A DNA stretch of 64,000 nucleotides from Hydractinia symbiolongicarpus (GCF_029227915.1 NC_079883.1:24986001-25050000), one strand, 5' to 3'. Shown: positions 36,213 to 47,490, counted from the stretch's first letter. Made by a program: numbers and translations. The notes: generated by a model not told the origin, from the sequence alone.

Positions 36213-37436
36213 ATGAATCGAATACTCGTTTTAAACGCTGGATCGTCTTCATTGAAGTATGCTTTGTTAAATGCTGCCGAAAACACCATTAAAGCCGTTT
36301 GCGCTACTGGGATTGTTGAAAAAATCGGACAGAAATCACAGATTGTGAAACATGCTTATTCAAAGGAGGAAGGAGAGATGGAAAAGTTACGGTTTGACGA
36401 GAACAACATCGAGAACCACAAAAGCGCCCTAGAATTTACCTTGTCTCTACTATCCAAACATTCCAACCCTAAAAGCATCAAAACTGTGGGACATCGAGTT
36501 GTGCACGGGGGTTTACACTTAACCGAAGCACAACTAGTAAACGAGAGCGTTATTGATGCTATAAGAGACGCCATACCGCTTGCACCGTTGCACAACCCTG
36601 CAAACTTGCTAGGAATCGAAACCGCCATGGAGATCTTCCCGACGTCAGTCAAACACGTTGCTGCGTTCGACACGTCGTTTCACTCCAATATGCCGAAACA
36701 TGCGTTTTTGTATGGAATACCAATTGAATATTTCGAAAAACACGGAATTCGAAAGTTTGGATTTCATGGACTTAGCCATGAATTTGTGATGAACCAAGCC
36801 GCGAGTTATCTACGTAAACCAGCTGATTCATTGAATTTGATCACGTGTCATATTGGAGCTGGTTCCAGTCTTTGTTGCATCAAGAATGGGGTTTCTATAG
36901 ATACCACGATGGGTTTTACTCCTCTTGAAGGGCTTATCATGGCCACCCGTTGTGGCGATATCGACGCAGCTACTGTGTTTTACATGATGAAGCATTTAAA
37001 AATGTCTGCGGAGGAGATCGAGACTATGATGGTTAAGAAGAGTGGTTGGCTAGGTTTGAGCGGACACCAGGACGCTCGGGATATGAAATTAGCTAGTTTG
37101 AGGGGCGAGGAGCAGGCAGTGATAGCTGAAAGAACAGTAGCGCATAGAATAAGAAAGTATCTCGGTTCGTATTACTGGAATTTAGGTGGAAAGGTGGATG
37201 CAGTAGTGTTCACTGCTGGTTTAGGTGAAAATTATGCCGAATTAAGAGAACTGTGTTTTAAAAATTCCGAAGAGTTTGGGTTCGAGATTGATCCTGCGGC
37301 TAATAAGCACGCTCATTTAGCTGGAGGTATTGCGGAAATATCAAGTTCGAACTCGAAAAAGAAAATTTTGGTCGTTCCAACAAATGAGGAATGGAATATT
37401 GCAGAAAAAGCTTTGAGGATTGTGAACGATCAATAA
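36213..37436 (+). CDS. ackA: Acetate kinase, full length, intronless frame
   Basis: It interconverts ATP plus acetate and ADP plus acetyl phosphate. The ATG at 36213 gives 407 residues, the family's usual length, in a single exon. Motifs in order: ILVLNAGSSSLKY (residues 4-16, family signature 1), GHRVVHGG (signature 2, with the substrate Arg), FDTSFHSNMPKHAFLYGIP (catalytic Asp), FGFHGLSHEFV (catalytic His), LITCHIGAGSSLCCIKNG and TTMGFTPLEGLIMATRCGD (transition-state Arg and nucleotide region), VVFTAGLGEN (adenosine site) and TNEEWNIA (C-terminal Glu). All residues known to matter in the Methanosarcina enzyme appear present. No phosphotransacetylase or phosphoketolase lies nearby. Acetate kinase is mainly bacterial, with scattered copies in fungi, algae and protists, so its place between animal genes suggests horizontal transfer. 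Base composition is moderately richer in G and C than the surroundings, as for other exons here. No targeting peptide is visible, so it is probably cytosolic. The symbol is used by analogy with bacteria. Confidence 0.93.
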   Translation: MNRILVLNAGSSSLKYALLNAAENTIKAVCATGIVEKIGQKSQIVKHAYSKEEGEMEKLRFDENNIENHKSALEFTLSLLSKHSNPKSIKTVGHRVVHGGLHLTEAQLVNESVIDAIRDAIPLAPLHNPANLLGIETAMEIFPTSVKHVAAFDTSFHSNMPKHAFLYGIPIEYFEKHGIRKFGFHGLSHEFVMNQAASYLRKPADSLNLITCHIGAGSSLCCIKNGVSIDTTMGFTPLEGLIMATRCGDIDAATVFYMMKHLKMSAEEIETMMVKKSGWLGLSGHQDARDMKLASLRGEEQAVIAERTVAHRIRKYLGSYYWNLGGKVDAVVFTAGLGENYAELRELCFKNSEEFGFEIDPAANKHAHLAGGIAEISSSNSKKKILVVPTNEEWNIAEKALRIVNDQ

Positions 37437-37992
37437 ATTTGGTTCTGTTTTAATCTCCCTCCTGTTAAATTAATAAAAATGTAGACATTATATACATAAA
37501 AATAATACATATAAAAAAGGAAAGAAATATGGAGAAATACAATTTTAAATTGTAATGTACAATTTTTTATTTAAGTACAATTTGCATTTTTTTGTAGCTT
37601 TTTTAGTCAAATGAAATTCACACGCTATAACATTGATGTGTTATATTTCTCGTTTACTGTAAAATGTTGTTTATATGAATAGTAATTTAATTGAAAGTCC
37701 AGTCACTGTACCAGCATTGATGTCATTAGTTGGTGAACATGCTTAATAGAACGGTCGAGCAATGTTGATTATCGTTCTTGTTATCTTCCTTTAATTTATT
37801 TATGCTGTTCTAAAAGGGATAATGTTTTCCTAAGTTTTTACCAAGTGACAGCCTGTTTGAAAGTTATTTAAAATACAAACGATAAGCATATTGTAAGCCT
37901 ATTTTAAGGCTGAAATGAGAGTAAGTTTATATGTTATGTCAGCTTGTTAGCTAGACAATCAAAACTCGTTTATTTCATAGTACATATGTATA

Positions 37993-40900
37993 ATGACAAA
38001 AGGAGAGCATGGTAACAAGAAAAGAGACAAACAACGACACTATGACGCAGAGAAACGAACGCATAAGGGAGATAAACACAAGAAACAAGGCGGCAATTCA
38101 ATACTGGTTTACTGACAACTTTTTTAGTCGTTGCTTGTGTCGTCATTTTCGTTGCTTGTGTGGTCGTTTTACTGCTTATGTTCGTTGTCATTTTCGTTAC
38201 ATGTGTCATCGCTATTTTGCTTGTGCTGTTGTTTTCGTTAGACAGTCGGTTGTTTTCGTTGTTTGTGTCGTCGTTTTTACTGCTTACATTCGTTGTCATT
38301 TTTGTTTCTTGCGTGGTCGTTTTCACTGATAGTGTTCACGTTGCTTTTGTCATAATTGCCGTCTCGTAGTCGATAGATTTTTTATCACAAATTAACCACC
38401 TTCCGCTATCTCTTGTATTTGTTGTTTTATTTGTTTGTTTATTCTTGCATTTTGCGAGCATAAAATTTTGCAAATAGTTATGAATAAATAAATAAATGAA
38501 TAGGAAAAAAAAAGATCTTTAAAGGAAACGCATTCTGCACCTAAAGTGTTCTATATATTGCTCAACATTTTTAGACAGAAAGCTCAAAGCATAAACTATT
38601 ACCATCCAATTCGAGTCGTTACGATAAAGTAGATAATGAGGAGAATGGTAAGTCCTTCTTGATCCTTGTAGCAGCCCTCTATTTACTATAAAACCTAATA
38701 AATTAAACGGATTGAAATGAATCGTAGATATCGTTCAAAATACGAAAGTTATTAAGGTAATTTTGGTAGGAAGAAATTTTTAGAGTGACAACTAAAATTT
38801 TGAAAACGCCCGAGAAAAATGGATGCTTTTTTTACCGATGAAAAAAAGGAAAAACATTTAGAAAAGCTGTTTAAAATAGTTAGAAAGCTTTGAGTGGACG
38901 ATGACTAGAATTCCTACCTGGTCTAAATATATGAATACCCTGTTGAAATTAAAATAGCATATACTTGTAGAGAACTAACTATTTTGAGTAAAAAGTCATG
39001 AAATCATTATTTTAGAAAAGGTAGTTTTTGAATCTGCAACCTGAAAGTCTGAATTTTTTAAAGTACCTATAGAAAGTCGAATAGTGGAAAAAGTAATCTA
39101 TTTTTGTTACAACGCTCTCTGCAATAACGTTTGCAACAAAAAGGGTAGCAGTGCTACTAGTACTTAAAAAAGATAAAGTATTCGTTAGGATGGTCTACCA
39201 TAAACTTTTCTTTTCCAAAGGAAAGATTTACTTCTTGGTTAAATCGTCTGTATATGCAGTATATTTTACTGACTATTCAAAACATTGCTTTTTTATTTTT
39301 AAATGTAGTCAGTTTGGATGAAGATTTATATGACGAAACGAAAGACTTCGAATACATCAAGACACATGCTGGTATGAGAGATGCTCAGTTTGATTAATTA
39401 TTTTATTTTTATTTTATTTAAAGAAAAAACGTGCTTGTTTTCTACTACAATTTTGCCCGCAGTGGTATTGACATCAAGTTGTAATGTATGATTGCCCACT
39501 CCAATGTGGTGACAACAGGATAGTAAAGTTGCATTTCAACTCAAAAACAAGAAGCCCTGGGGACTCTAAGAATTTCCGCGCGCTACCAAAATATTTGATG
39601 AAAACCTGCTAATGTGTTATGTTATTGTGCCAAACATTCGAAGGGGTTTGGTGCATGAACCTCTGAAGATAAAGCACACCAGTGACATTATATCTTACAA
39701 CAAACGCAAACAAAACAAAACGTGTCATAATAAACTCACATTTTAAAAGAAATTGCTAACAAGAAATACAGCCTATCATTTATGGTTGAAAGTCTTGCGA
39801 TTGAAACGTTTATGGTCTTAAACGGCATTAGTTGACAAAAAATCAAAATTTTGATGTGACCATCATTTTCAGCATACTTTCTTATTAACTGTGTCAATTT
39901 TGTCGAAAATAAAGCAGTTTTAATTTTTGGATAAATTTTGACCTGAAATGACATTTAGGTGACAAAAATCAAAATTATTATGTCACCATTATGTTCAGCA
40001 TACTTTTTTTGTTAACTGTGCCAAATTTTGTCGAAAACAAATACCAATTTTGGCCTGAAGCGTCAATACTAGACTTCCCAGTAGTTAAGGAGCTTGGGTA
40101 CGAAGTTTACATCTGTGACGGACCAACGTGAAATCCCAGGGTCGATTTTTTCTCAAAAAATACTCCGAAAGAAAAAACGACGGTTTTAAAGAATTTCCTA
40201 CGCCTTCGAGCGCGGAAATTCAACAAAACTGAACGGAACAAAACTTTAATTTGATTTTATTCTACTTATCTTTAGGTTTGTATATAGTTTTTCATTTCTG
40301 TTTGTAAGGGAAATTAAAATAATTTAACTTTCAATTTGGATGAAAACGGATAGTTCAATTACAAGTTTTACATCCAAACCGATTCTTCGTTGCTTTAACC
40401 CCCATAAATTTCACAATTTTGTTATTATCTCTTTTTTCAATCAATTATAAATCCTTTAAGGTGGAGCTTCTTCTCATTTTCAATTTCAAGAAGAGAGAGA
40501 ATGGCAGGATCAATTAAAAGATGAATCTGATGACCAGGTATGCGTGCTGTTATGATTTATCCTGTGCGAAAATGTCGTAATATATATGCTGCTCTTAAAT
40601 GAACGAAGGCAATTTCGTTCTCAGTATTTCACTAGCCTTTAAACCTTTTACATGACAAGAGCAAAGAGTCTTTTGTCACTCTAAAACAATGCAGTATGTC
40701 ACAGAGCAGATATGCTGGCTATGTCTTCTAAGAAAAGGCAGCTTTGTATGGTAGTTCCTACTCAAGCGCGAACGTACCCTGAATACATTCAAGAAGAAGG
40801 TCTTGAAACAAGCGACTATGATGAACTGATATGTTCTTCTTCGTTAGGATATAGATAATATTTTGGAATTGAATCTGAAACAACTTGCTGAAGAATTGTC

Positions 40901-41163
40901 ATCGTTGGATATGATGGAAAAATTAAAACTCGATCAATTGGTATGTTTGACGCTCTTGTTTACTTTTAATATTTGTTGTATCGTTTATTTTTTTGTTAGT
41001 TTTGTTTCTTTCTTTTTATTATTGTCTTTAATTGTTGCTGTTAAAATGAGAAAAATTATTAAAAAAATTTGTCGCTGTTTTTGCTGTATTGTTGTCGCCG
41101 TTATTGTTGTCGTTTTTGTCGCTGTATTATGATTATTTTGTTGTTGTCGCGGTCGTTATCGTT

Positions 41164-41204
<41 letters not shown>

Positions 41205-42327
41205 CTTTATATTATATTGTTGCTATTGTTTTTGTTGTTGTTTTCGTTGCCGTCGTTTTGATTTATCGTTGCTGATGTTGTTTGTGTCGTCTCGTGTGGA
41301 TGTTTAGTGCAAAGTTTACGATTAGTTATAGTGTTGTCATTTATAGCTTGAATTAATTTAAATTTATGACCACTTTACCGTATCTACCCAAAATGTTTCT
41401 TTGGATCTTTTCTGTCATTTTGCTGAATTTCTTTCTAGGGTGAAGATTACAAATACTGCTTTGATAATTTAAAGAAATTGCGCGACAGTAAACCAACGGA
41501 AGCTCGAAGTATACCTTCCAATCTGAATAATAATTTTACGTGGACTTTCAAAGGTGTTGAGAAGTATAAAGACTTATTTAAAAGAATGAAATCAAATAAA
41601 GAAAGGATTTTATGTAGCCATGATAATCTTAAACCTGAAACTGAAGATAATAAATTTCAAGTAAAAGTAGACAGTGGGAAAGTGAATACAGTTCCCTTAC
41701 CAAGCAATACAACTCAAACATTTGACATAACGTTTGAAAAATCGATATCTGTTGAAAGTGAAACGAGTGAGGAACAAAATAACGACAATCTTATTGAGAA
41801 AACAAGCGAAAATACCATTCCAGATGATGTTGATCTGGACATGTTACTAGAGACCACTGACCCAGGTACACAAAACTCTGTTTTTCTTTTTAAGAGTACC
41901 GTCATCTAATTATTCAACCTTACGGAGTCTTTCGCTTCTCAGAACATGCAGTAAATTGGTATCCTTATTGTATCTTTCTTTTTTTATGATTATAGTGTCT
42001 TCTTCAAGTGAAGTAAATACGCTGAAGACGGTAACTTTTTTTTTATAACAAATCTGTTAAAAAGACGGTAATGTGATTCTGGGAAAAGAATTAATCACAA
42101 CCGCTCAATATTGTTTCCAGCCTAATTCTAATTAGTCAGTACGTCTAATTTTGTAGACATACATGGTTTAATAGGTGATGTGTCCGTAGTGCGTAGGATA
42201 ACATAGCAATGACCGGCCTTTTTGTATCAACACTTTCCAACCTAAGCAAGCTATAATGTTATTGTGTTTTTCTTGTTAGGAAACTCCTAAAGAACTGGAC
42301 GACTGGCTTGATAGCATGCTAGACTGA
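37993..42327 (+). CDS. AVEN: Aven, cell death and ATM-checkpoint regulator
   Basis: Eight exons join in phase: 37993-38106 (tentative), 38575-38647, 39309-39371, 40461-40537, 40848-40940, 41439-41865, 41996-42030 and 42280-42327, giving 309 residues (human 362). Aven binds Bcl-xL and Apaf-1 and helps activate ATM. Recognisable blocks: KHKLLPSNSSRYDKV (human SKRKIVSNWDRYQDI), SSHFQFQEEREWQDQ (human FSQFRFAEEKEWDSE), a helical segment NILELNLKQLAEELSSLDMM, an acidic DDVDLDMLLETTD and the C-terminus ELDDWLDSMLD (human ELEDWLDSMIS). Exon 1 encodes a basic Lys/Arg/Gly N-terminus (HGNKKRDKQRHYDAEKRTHK) standing in for the RGG-rich human end. Its donor (CTG|GTTTAC) is weak and it abuts a repeat, so the start is less sure than the rest. 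The gene lies 0.56 kb downstream of acetate kinase on the same strand. Confidence 0.85.
38107..38375. repeat. Degenerate GTTGTTTGTGTCGTCGTTTT array
   Basis: Repeats of about 20-24 bp built on GTCGTTTTYRTTG-like units fill AVEN intron 1. Part of the array also appears inverted relative to AVEN exon 1 (AAACAACGACACTATGACGC). Long artificial open frames arise on both strands. Confidence 0.55.
41080..41265. repeat. GTT/GTC trinucleotide-rich tract with (GTT)n core
   Basis: An intronic simple repeat in AVEN, with the purest part (about twelve GTT units) at 41166-41205. It creates poly-Leu or poly-Val frames that are not genes. Confidence 0.85.
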
Positions 42328-42447
42328 TGTAAAATTTACATGGAATATTCATGTTAATATATAATAATCTGTTCCTGCGTCATAATATCGGTCAATATTG
42401 TTTTATATTGCGGAATAAAAGTTTCTGTGAAAGTAAAAAGATTAATT

Positions 42448-42830
42448 GTGACACCGGGCTGACCACTTAGTGCAGTTAATCGGTGTTGCACAGGCGTATA
42501 GGGATAATACCCTGTTGAAAAAACGCCGATTCTGTTTAAATAAAAACACAGGAAATAGTCCATTGTTAAAACCGGGTTGAGCAGTTAGTCCGGGTAAACC
42601 GTGTTGCACAACCGTATTGAGAACTGAGAAAGTTTAAAAATTAATTGTCACAGTAGGCTGATCCCTTGGTACATGTGAACAACGTTGCAGAAAAAAAGTT
42701 TGTTAACACTGGGCTAAGCGCTTAGTACAGTTAAACATAGTTGAACAGGCATATAGGCGTAATACCCTTTTCCAAAAAAACTTCATTGCAACTATGGCTT
42801 AAATAAAAACACAGGGAACAGCCTGTTATT
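42448..42830. repeat. Four diverged tandem copies of a CCGGGCTGA-type unit
   Basis: Blocks starting near 42448, 42569, 42651 and 42707 share the order GGGCTGA-N-CTTAGTNCAGTTAA then GTTGCACAGGCGTAT and AATACCCT. The first and fourth also share a following AAATAAAAACACAGG stretch. The spacing is uneven. It starts 120 bp after the AVEN stop. No coding content is seen. Confidence 0.6.
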
Positions 42831-43823
42831 ACTTGTCCAGTTAAAACAACTGCGCAACCATTTTATTTGCAGAAAAAGTGTTCAGGAAAATAATAAAAGT
42901 TGTAGCTACCTAACTGCATTTAGCATAACAATTATTGCTTAAGAATATTGTTGTAGCCAAACTGCATTTTTATACTTTGACTTTTTAAGGAGCTAACTAA
43001 ATAGCCACAGCCTCAACATAAAATAAATGTTGGCTAGGATAAAAAGCTCTTATACCAAACAGAATACCAATAAGTGAGGCTCTAGCAGCTATCTAGCTAA
43101 TATTCGTTCCTAGCCAAGCATCCTAAAACTGGTGCGTTTAAGATCTGTACGTGGCTAAAAAACGTGACAATATATTTATCCTAACATTGAAAACAAACAT
43201 AAAACAAATATTACAAATATATAAAGCTTTTAGAAGATAAAAAAGTCAAACAGGCCTACAAACCTCACACACTGACCACACACACGACCATTATCAAAAT
43301 CAAAATGCGCTTCGTTCCGCGAAGATTTTGGATTTTTTCTGGTCGCAAAAATCTTTTTTATTTTAAGGAATCAGGCGTCGTGATTGGTATACTACGCGCC
43401 AGCGGTCAAAACAAAGTTGGTAAAAATATATCGCATTTGGTATTGCGCATAATTTACAAAATTTCGTGTTACCGTTACGGGACGCGGCTTTCGCGGACAG
43501 ACAGACAAAATACGGCTTTTATTTTTATATCCCTTCTCTTCAACGTAACAACATCACTTTCTATATACACGCTCCATCGTTGTTGATGTTCGCGACACTA
43601 CAGGATATATATATCCACACTTTTAGAAATCGAACAGATGTGTTAGGCAAATGCTGTCAAGTTTCAGTTCTCACTAAAGACAAATCGCACACAGTAAGTA
43701 AGAAATGTTAAAATTGATAAAAAATGCAATAAACGAGACCATGAAAGGAGCAGGAATCGTATTTATCTTTGTTACGTAATATTCGTGTGCCGTTACACGG
43801 AAAACTAGTTCCAGTCTTAAAGT

Positions 43824-44027
43824 TTATAACACGCGCAGCATAACCCACCCTTCCACAAGTCGATTAACCAAACGTTTGAAACTCGCTGAAGGTTCTTTAA
43901 GGTTGTTAACCAGATCTCTTGTGTCTTCCGTATTCTGCGGTTTTAATTGCTCAAATTTGGAAGTAAAGAAATTCTTTATAACTAAGACGACAACACTACT
44001 AAATACCGTATTGTTATTCCCCTCCAT
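43824..44027 (-). CDS. Hypothetical small protein, 67 residues
   Basis: An ATG at 44027 opens MEGNNNTVFSSVVVLVIKNF, then a charged segment TEDTRDLVNNLKEPSASFKR and an amphipathic end. It has a short hydrophobic stretch and a protein-like composition, but no homologue that I recognise and no splice evidence. It could be a chance frame. Sequence upstream stays open to 44114 without a better ATG. Confidence 0.22.
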   Translation of the reverse strand: MEGNNNTVFSSVVVLVIKNFFTSKFEQLKPQNTEDTRDLVNNLKEPSASFKRLVNRLVEGWVMLRVL

Positions 44028-44284
44028 GGAGTTTAGAAAATAAATAAGGTTATTTTGAGGTAAATCATTTTTTGTGAACTTATTTTTGTAGCGACCCAAA
44101 CGTTTTACCCACAACCCATTTTTAACGACTTAATTTTTTTGTCGGCTAGGTTTTTGTTTGTTTTTTATTTTTCCATTTTTTAGTGTTATAAGAACCCGAA
44201 TGCCTTAAAAGTTAGAATACAAACGTTGCATATTTTCAGTTTAACTTCTTTTAGTTGAAATTAAATGATTCGGATAAGTTGCAG

Positions 44285-44924
44285 TATGGTGGCCGAGAAC
44301 GACCACACGAAAAACTCTGTTTAATTGTTTTTTTTAATTCACTTTTTTACTTTTAAATTTATTTAATTTCTGCTTTTTGTTTTTTATTTTAATTAATTTT
44401 GCTTTTAATTCATTTTATTTTCAATAGCTTTTTTGTTAATTTTTTTTTAAATTCATTAATTTATTTTGCTTTTTATTTATTTTTTATTATTTTAAGTTCT
44501 TCATTTAAATTTATTTTAATTTTAACTTTTTCCTTTTTTAAAAAACGTTTTTTTTTTGTTTTTTTTTTAAAAAAATCGATTTCTCGCTTGGTCGAGAGCA
44601 TTATGGTATACTATGGCAGCTCTCGGCCAAGCTAAATTATAAATTGAATTTTTTAAATTCAATTTATTTTTTTTTTAATAAAAACTTAAAAGTAAATGCA
44701 AAACAAGTTAAAATTAAAATTAAAAGAAAAATAAAATAAAATCAAAATAAAGTTCATTTTTTATGCAAAGTAGAAAAAGCAAATTAAAAGTAAATTAACT
44801 TGAAAGAAAAAGTGAAATAAAAGTTAATAAAAAATAAAAAACAGAAATTAAATAAATTTATAAATAAATCAATTAAAAACGCAATTAAGCAGAGCTTTTT
44901 TATGTGGCAGTTCATGGCCAACAT
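44285..44924. mobile_element. Large foldback element with internal hairpin
   Basis: The outer ends are inverted: TATGGTGGCCGAGAACGACC on the left and the reverse of TGTTGGCCATGAACTGCCAC on the right, both followed inward by an AAAAA-CTCTG-TTAATTG block. The left inner arm is T-rich and the right inner arm is its A-rich reverse image over about 250 bp. The centre (44586-44632) is a second hairpin, GCTTGGTCGAGAGC / GCTCTCGGCCAAGC, which repeats the GGCCGAGAGC motif of the ends. No transposase and no certain target duplication are seen. Confidence 0.65.
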
Positions 44925-45544
44925 ATATTGTAGTAAACTTTTTTGCATATACAGTGTAATCTCTCGAAAAGCCTTCACCATCGGTTCAAAATAAATTGCC
45001 TGCTTCATAGCGATTATATCGAAAATATTGATTTAGCCGAAATTTCTCCAGCGGGAAAGGTTGTCAAAGGTTTTGCCAGGTAGAAAAAAAACTTCATGAT
45101 ACAACAACAGAATAAAAGATTTACAAATATTCTTTGATTAACGACTGATTTTGATTCTTCAGCTAAAGATTTTTAATCTTCCTTAGAATTGTTGACAACA
45201 AAAACATCTTTCTTCATAGCAGAATGAAAAATTGGAGCCGAATGAAGGAACATGGGTTCAATTAATGACGTAAGGTCGACAGGGTGAATGTTGATTTAAA
45301 AAACATATAAAAAAACTTACACTAGATACTTATTGTATTTAAAAATAAAATGAAAGATCTTCTGTAAAGAAAAATATTTAAATAAGTTTTTTTAGTAACT
45401 TTGTAGTAGTAAGGTAGGTAATTGTTGTTTTTTGTTTTTAATTATTATTTTATGATTTTCGTAAAGCAAAAATTGTCCGGTGTTCAATTTTGTAAAGTTT
45501 CGCAAATGTTTTAGTCCGCTTGTTTATCTTTTATAGCTACCATT

Positions 45545-47263
45545 ATGATTTACATTTTCCTACTTGTTTGCTTGGCCTTAACAACAGCACAAGAAATCTC
45601 AAATGAGGTGGACTCCTCTTCTAAATCTAAAGAATGGAAGAAACCTTGGTTTTGTCATAATTCTGACTGTCGACCATATGTCGCTGTCAACAAGACGGAT
45701 CGATACGAAACAAGATGTTATCCTGGAGCTCTATGGTGGATGACATTCAGAAAAAAAATACCTGCTGGTGAACCTAAAGGTGAGTGAAGTCCTCTTCTAA
45801 ATAGTTTTTAGGTAGTTTTACCAATTAACGGTTTTTGGATTTGCTGTGTCTGTTATTGATAGCGGTCGTGGGAAAAATATTAGGACTTTAGAAACAGTTC
45901 AGGTAAAGTTCAGGCAGATTTTGCGTCCTAAGGGTTGGTGGAAATGGCCTTGGAAATGTTTCAGATTAGCTTCTTAAACCTAATATTTAGTATTTTTCTT
46001 TGCAAAAATTCGAATAGTGTTTCGCCAACAATATGTGGTCTTTGAACCCATTTTCTAACCACTTTCTGCGTCAACGTTGGCGTCTTTGGCCATTGCCAGA
46101 TAAGAAAATTTAATTCTCTTTCATATTTTAATATTTTAAAGTTCAGTGATCATGACTTATATCTAATAGATGGCATGTCTATATTTCAGCCTTGCCAATT
46201 CGCTTAGTTTGAAGTCTTAGGGTTAAGAAGAATAGTAATCCTCTCTACCTACATCCCCTCTCGTTTTTACCTGCAGGTCTTATGTAAAATGTTAAATGGT
46301 TTACTTGTGTTTAGAGTAATGAAAAGAGACAAAGTGTTTACAGTGGGTAAGGCTGGCCAGGGTAGTCATGACTTGGTTTTCAAACAAAATTAAAAATCAA
46401 AAAGTCCCTGAGGGGGTACACAGATTTTTATCATCAATGTTATATTTAAAATATGTAGGAAGTATCAAGTGTATTTATGTAGATCAAATCTAACGTAACA
46501 AAGATGTTCTTAAGACTTACCCTTGGTTGTTTCTCAGAGCCGTAGCAGCATAGGGAAGGCAACAAAACAAAAAAATAGTCGATCATGGTTAATATGAGAC
46601 TTCAATTTTTGCCCAAGCTCAAAGGTGTAAATTCAATTTTTTTCAACAAAAAAAGCATCAATGTGCAACAATAACAAGTGTAAAACTGGAATCTGGTAAA
46701 GTTAAATATCACGCTTACTAAATCCTTGGCTACATTGAGAATGAAATAAAAATCCTATCCTGAGTAGAATTACTTATTGGTATTCTATATCTTATTTTCA
46801 TGCATTCTATTGTTTTTTCTTAGATTTCACCCCGTTATACAAATTGATTCGACAATACATTGATGGATATAACGTCAAGAAAATGAAATATAATTTAACA
46901 GTACCTGTTCTCCTCCGTATTGACTTCAAGAAACCATTTATCAATTTACATTCTCACATGTGGATCCCACCTCGTGTAATCCCCTTGCTATCCAAACCGT
47001 TAAATCCAAAATTTCATTTTGTCGAAACACGTGATTATTGCGTGTTTGTGCGTTCTTTCGGTGGCCGTGTACATAGTTATAATGACGAATTGAAGAAACA
47101 AATAGCCATGCTGAAGAACGACCTAGATAAAGCTGGACTTAGTTATCAGCGTAGGTTTGTGTGGTTTGCTGGATATGATGCGCCATGGAAGGTATATGGC
47201 CGACATAATGAAGTGTGGCTAAGAGTGAAACATCAGAAGAAAAGCTATATGAACTTCGTATAA
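45545..47263 (+). CDS. SOUL/HEBP-type haem-binding protein, copy 1
   Basis: Two exons, 45545-45779 and 46824-47263, join in phase 1 to give 224 residues. A signal peptide (MIYIFLLVCLALTTAQ) precedes a mature protein with EWKKPWFCHNSDCRPYVAVN, the entry to a SOUL domain in which Cys-x5-Cys often forms a bond, followed by a KTDRYETRCY strand. Exon 2 carries the domain body: FTPLYKLIRQYIDGYNVKKM, VPVLLRI, HMWIPPRVIP, DYCVFVRSFGGRVHSYNDEL and a C-terminal FAGYDAPWKVYGRHNEVWLR, which matches the Y-[DN]-x-P pattern and NE(V/I)W of SOUL proteins. Family members bind haem or related tetrapyrroles. The signal peptide implies secretion. The start is the only ATG before the signal peptide. A MITE with a target duplication sits 5 bp past the stop. 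Confidence 0.88.
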
Positions 47264-47267
47264 TTTT

Positions 47268-47380
47268 CATAAATACCAACGTCGTCCCCAGGGTCTTGTG
47301 GCCCCGGAGCCGTTATTACGGAGAGCCCAAAACTTTTATCAACAAGGCAAAATGCCCTGGGAACGAGGTTGCATAAATAC
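47268..47380 (-). mobile_element. CAACCTCGT MITE, copy with 9-bp target duplication
   Basis: The element (47277-47371, 95 bp) begins CAACGTCGTCCCCAGGG and ends CCCTGGGAACGAGGTTG. CATAAATAC flanks both sides (47268-47276 and 47372-47380). Nine-bp duplications point to the Mutator-like group. Its inner sequence (TATCAACAAGGCAAAATGCC) is the inverse of that in the 51352 copy. Confidence 0.85.
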
Positions 47381-47490
47381 CTTCTTATTTTCATGTTATC
47401 TATCGTGTATAAATTTTGCTTTTATTTTATTCCACTGATGAAAGCAATACCTGGATATGTCTGAGTTTCTTCGTCTGTCTTCGTTTTTTT

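Larger units (their letters stand above)
42328..45544. other. Spacer between AVEN and the SOUL genes
   Basis: It holds the tandem repeat, the foldback element and, at about 43455-43530, a decayed stretch with GGACAGACAGACAAAATACG. That stretch resembles the 5' part of the Helitron-like copies in reverse. The frame at 43305-43586 crosses it and is not called. Confidence 0.4.

Noticed and set aside
36213-37436. Bacterial contamination as the source of acetate kinase
   Set aside because: The sequence is continuous with AT-rich spacer carrying the same repeat families as the rest of the window, and spliced animal genes lie on both sides. Misassembly cannot be excluded without reads.
38009-38369. 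Frames of 69-118 codons on both strands
   Set aside because: They are products of the GTCGTTTT-type repeats in AVEN intron 1; only the short exon-1 frame fits the AVEN model.
41069-41307. Leu/Val-rich membrane-like frames
   Set aside because: They are a translation of a GTT/GTC simple repeat.
43305-43586. 93-codon frame with a GTRLSRTDRQ segment
   Set aside because: It crosses a decayed Helitron-like stretch and shows no family features.
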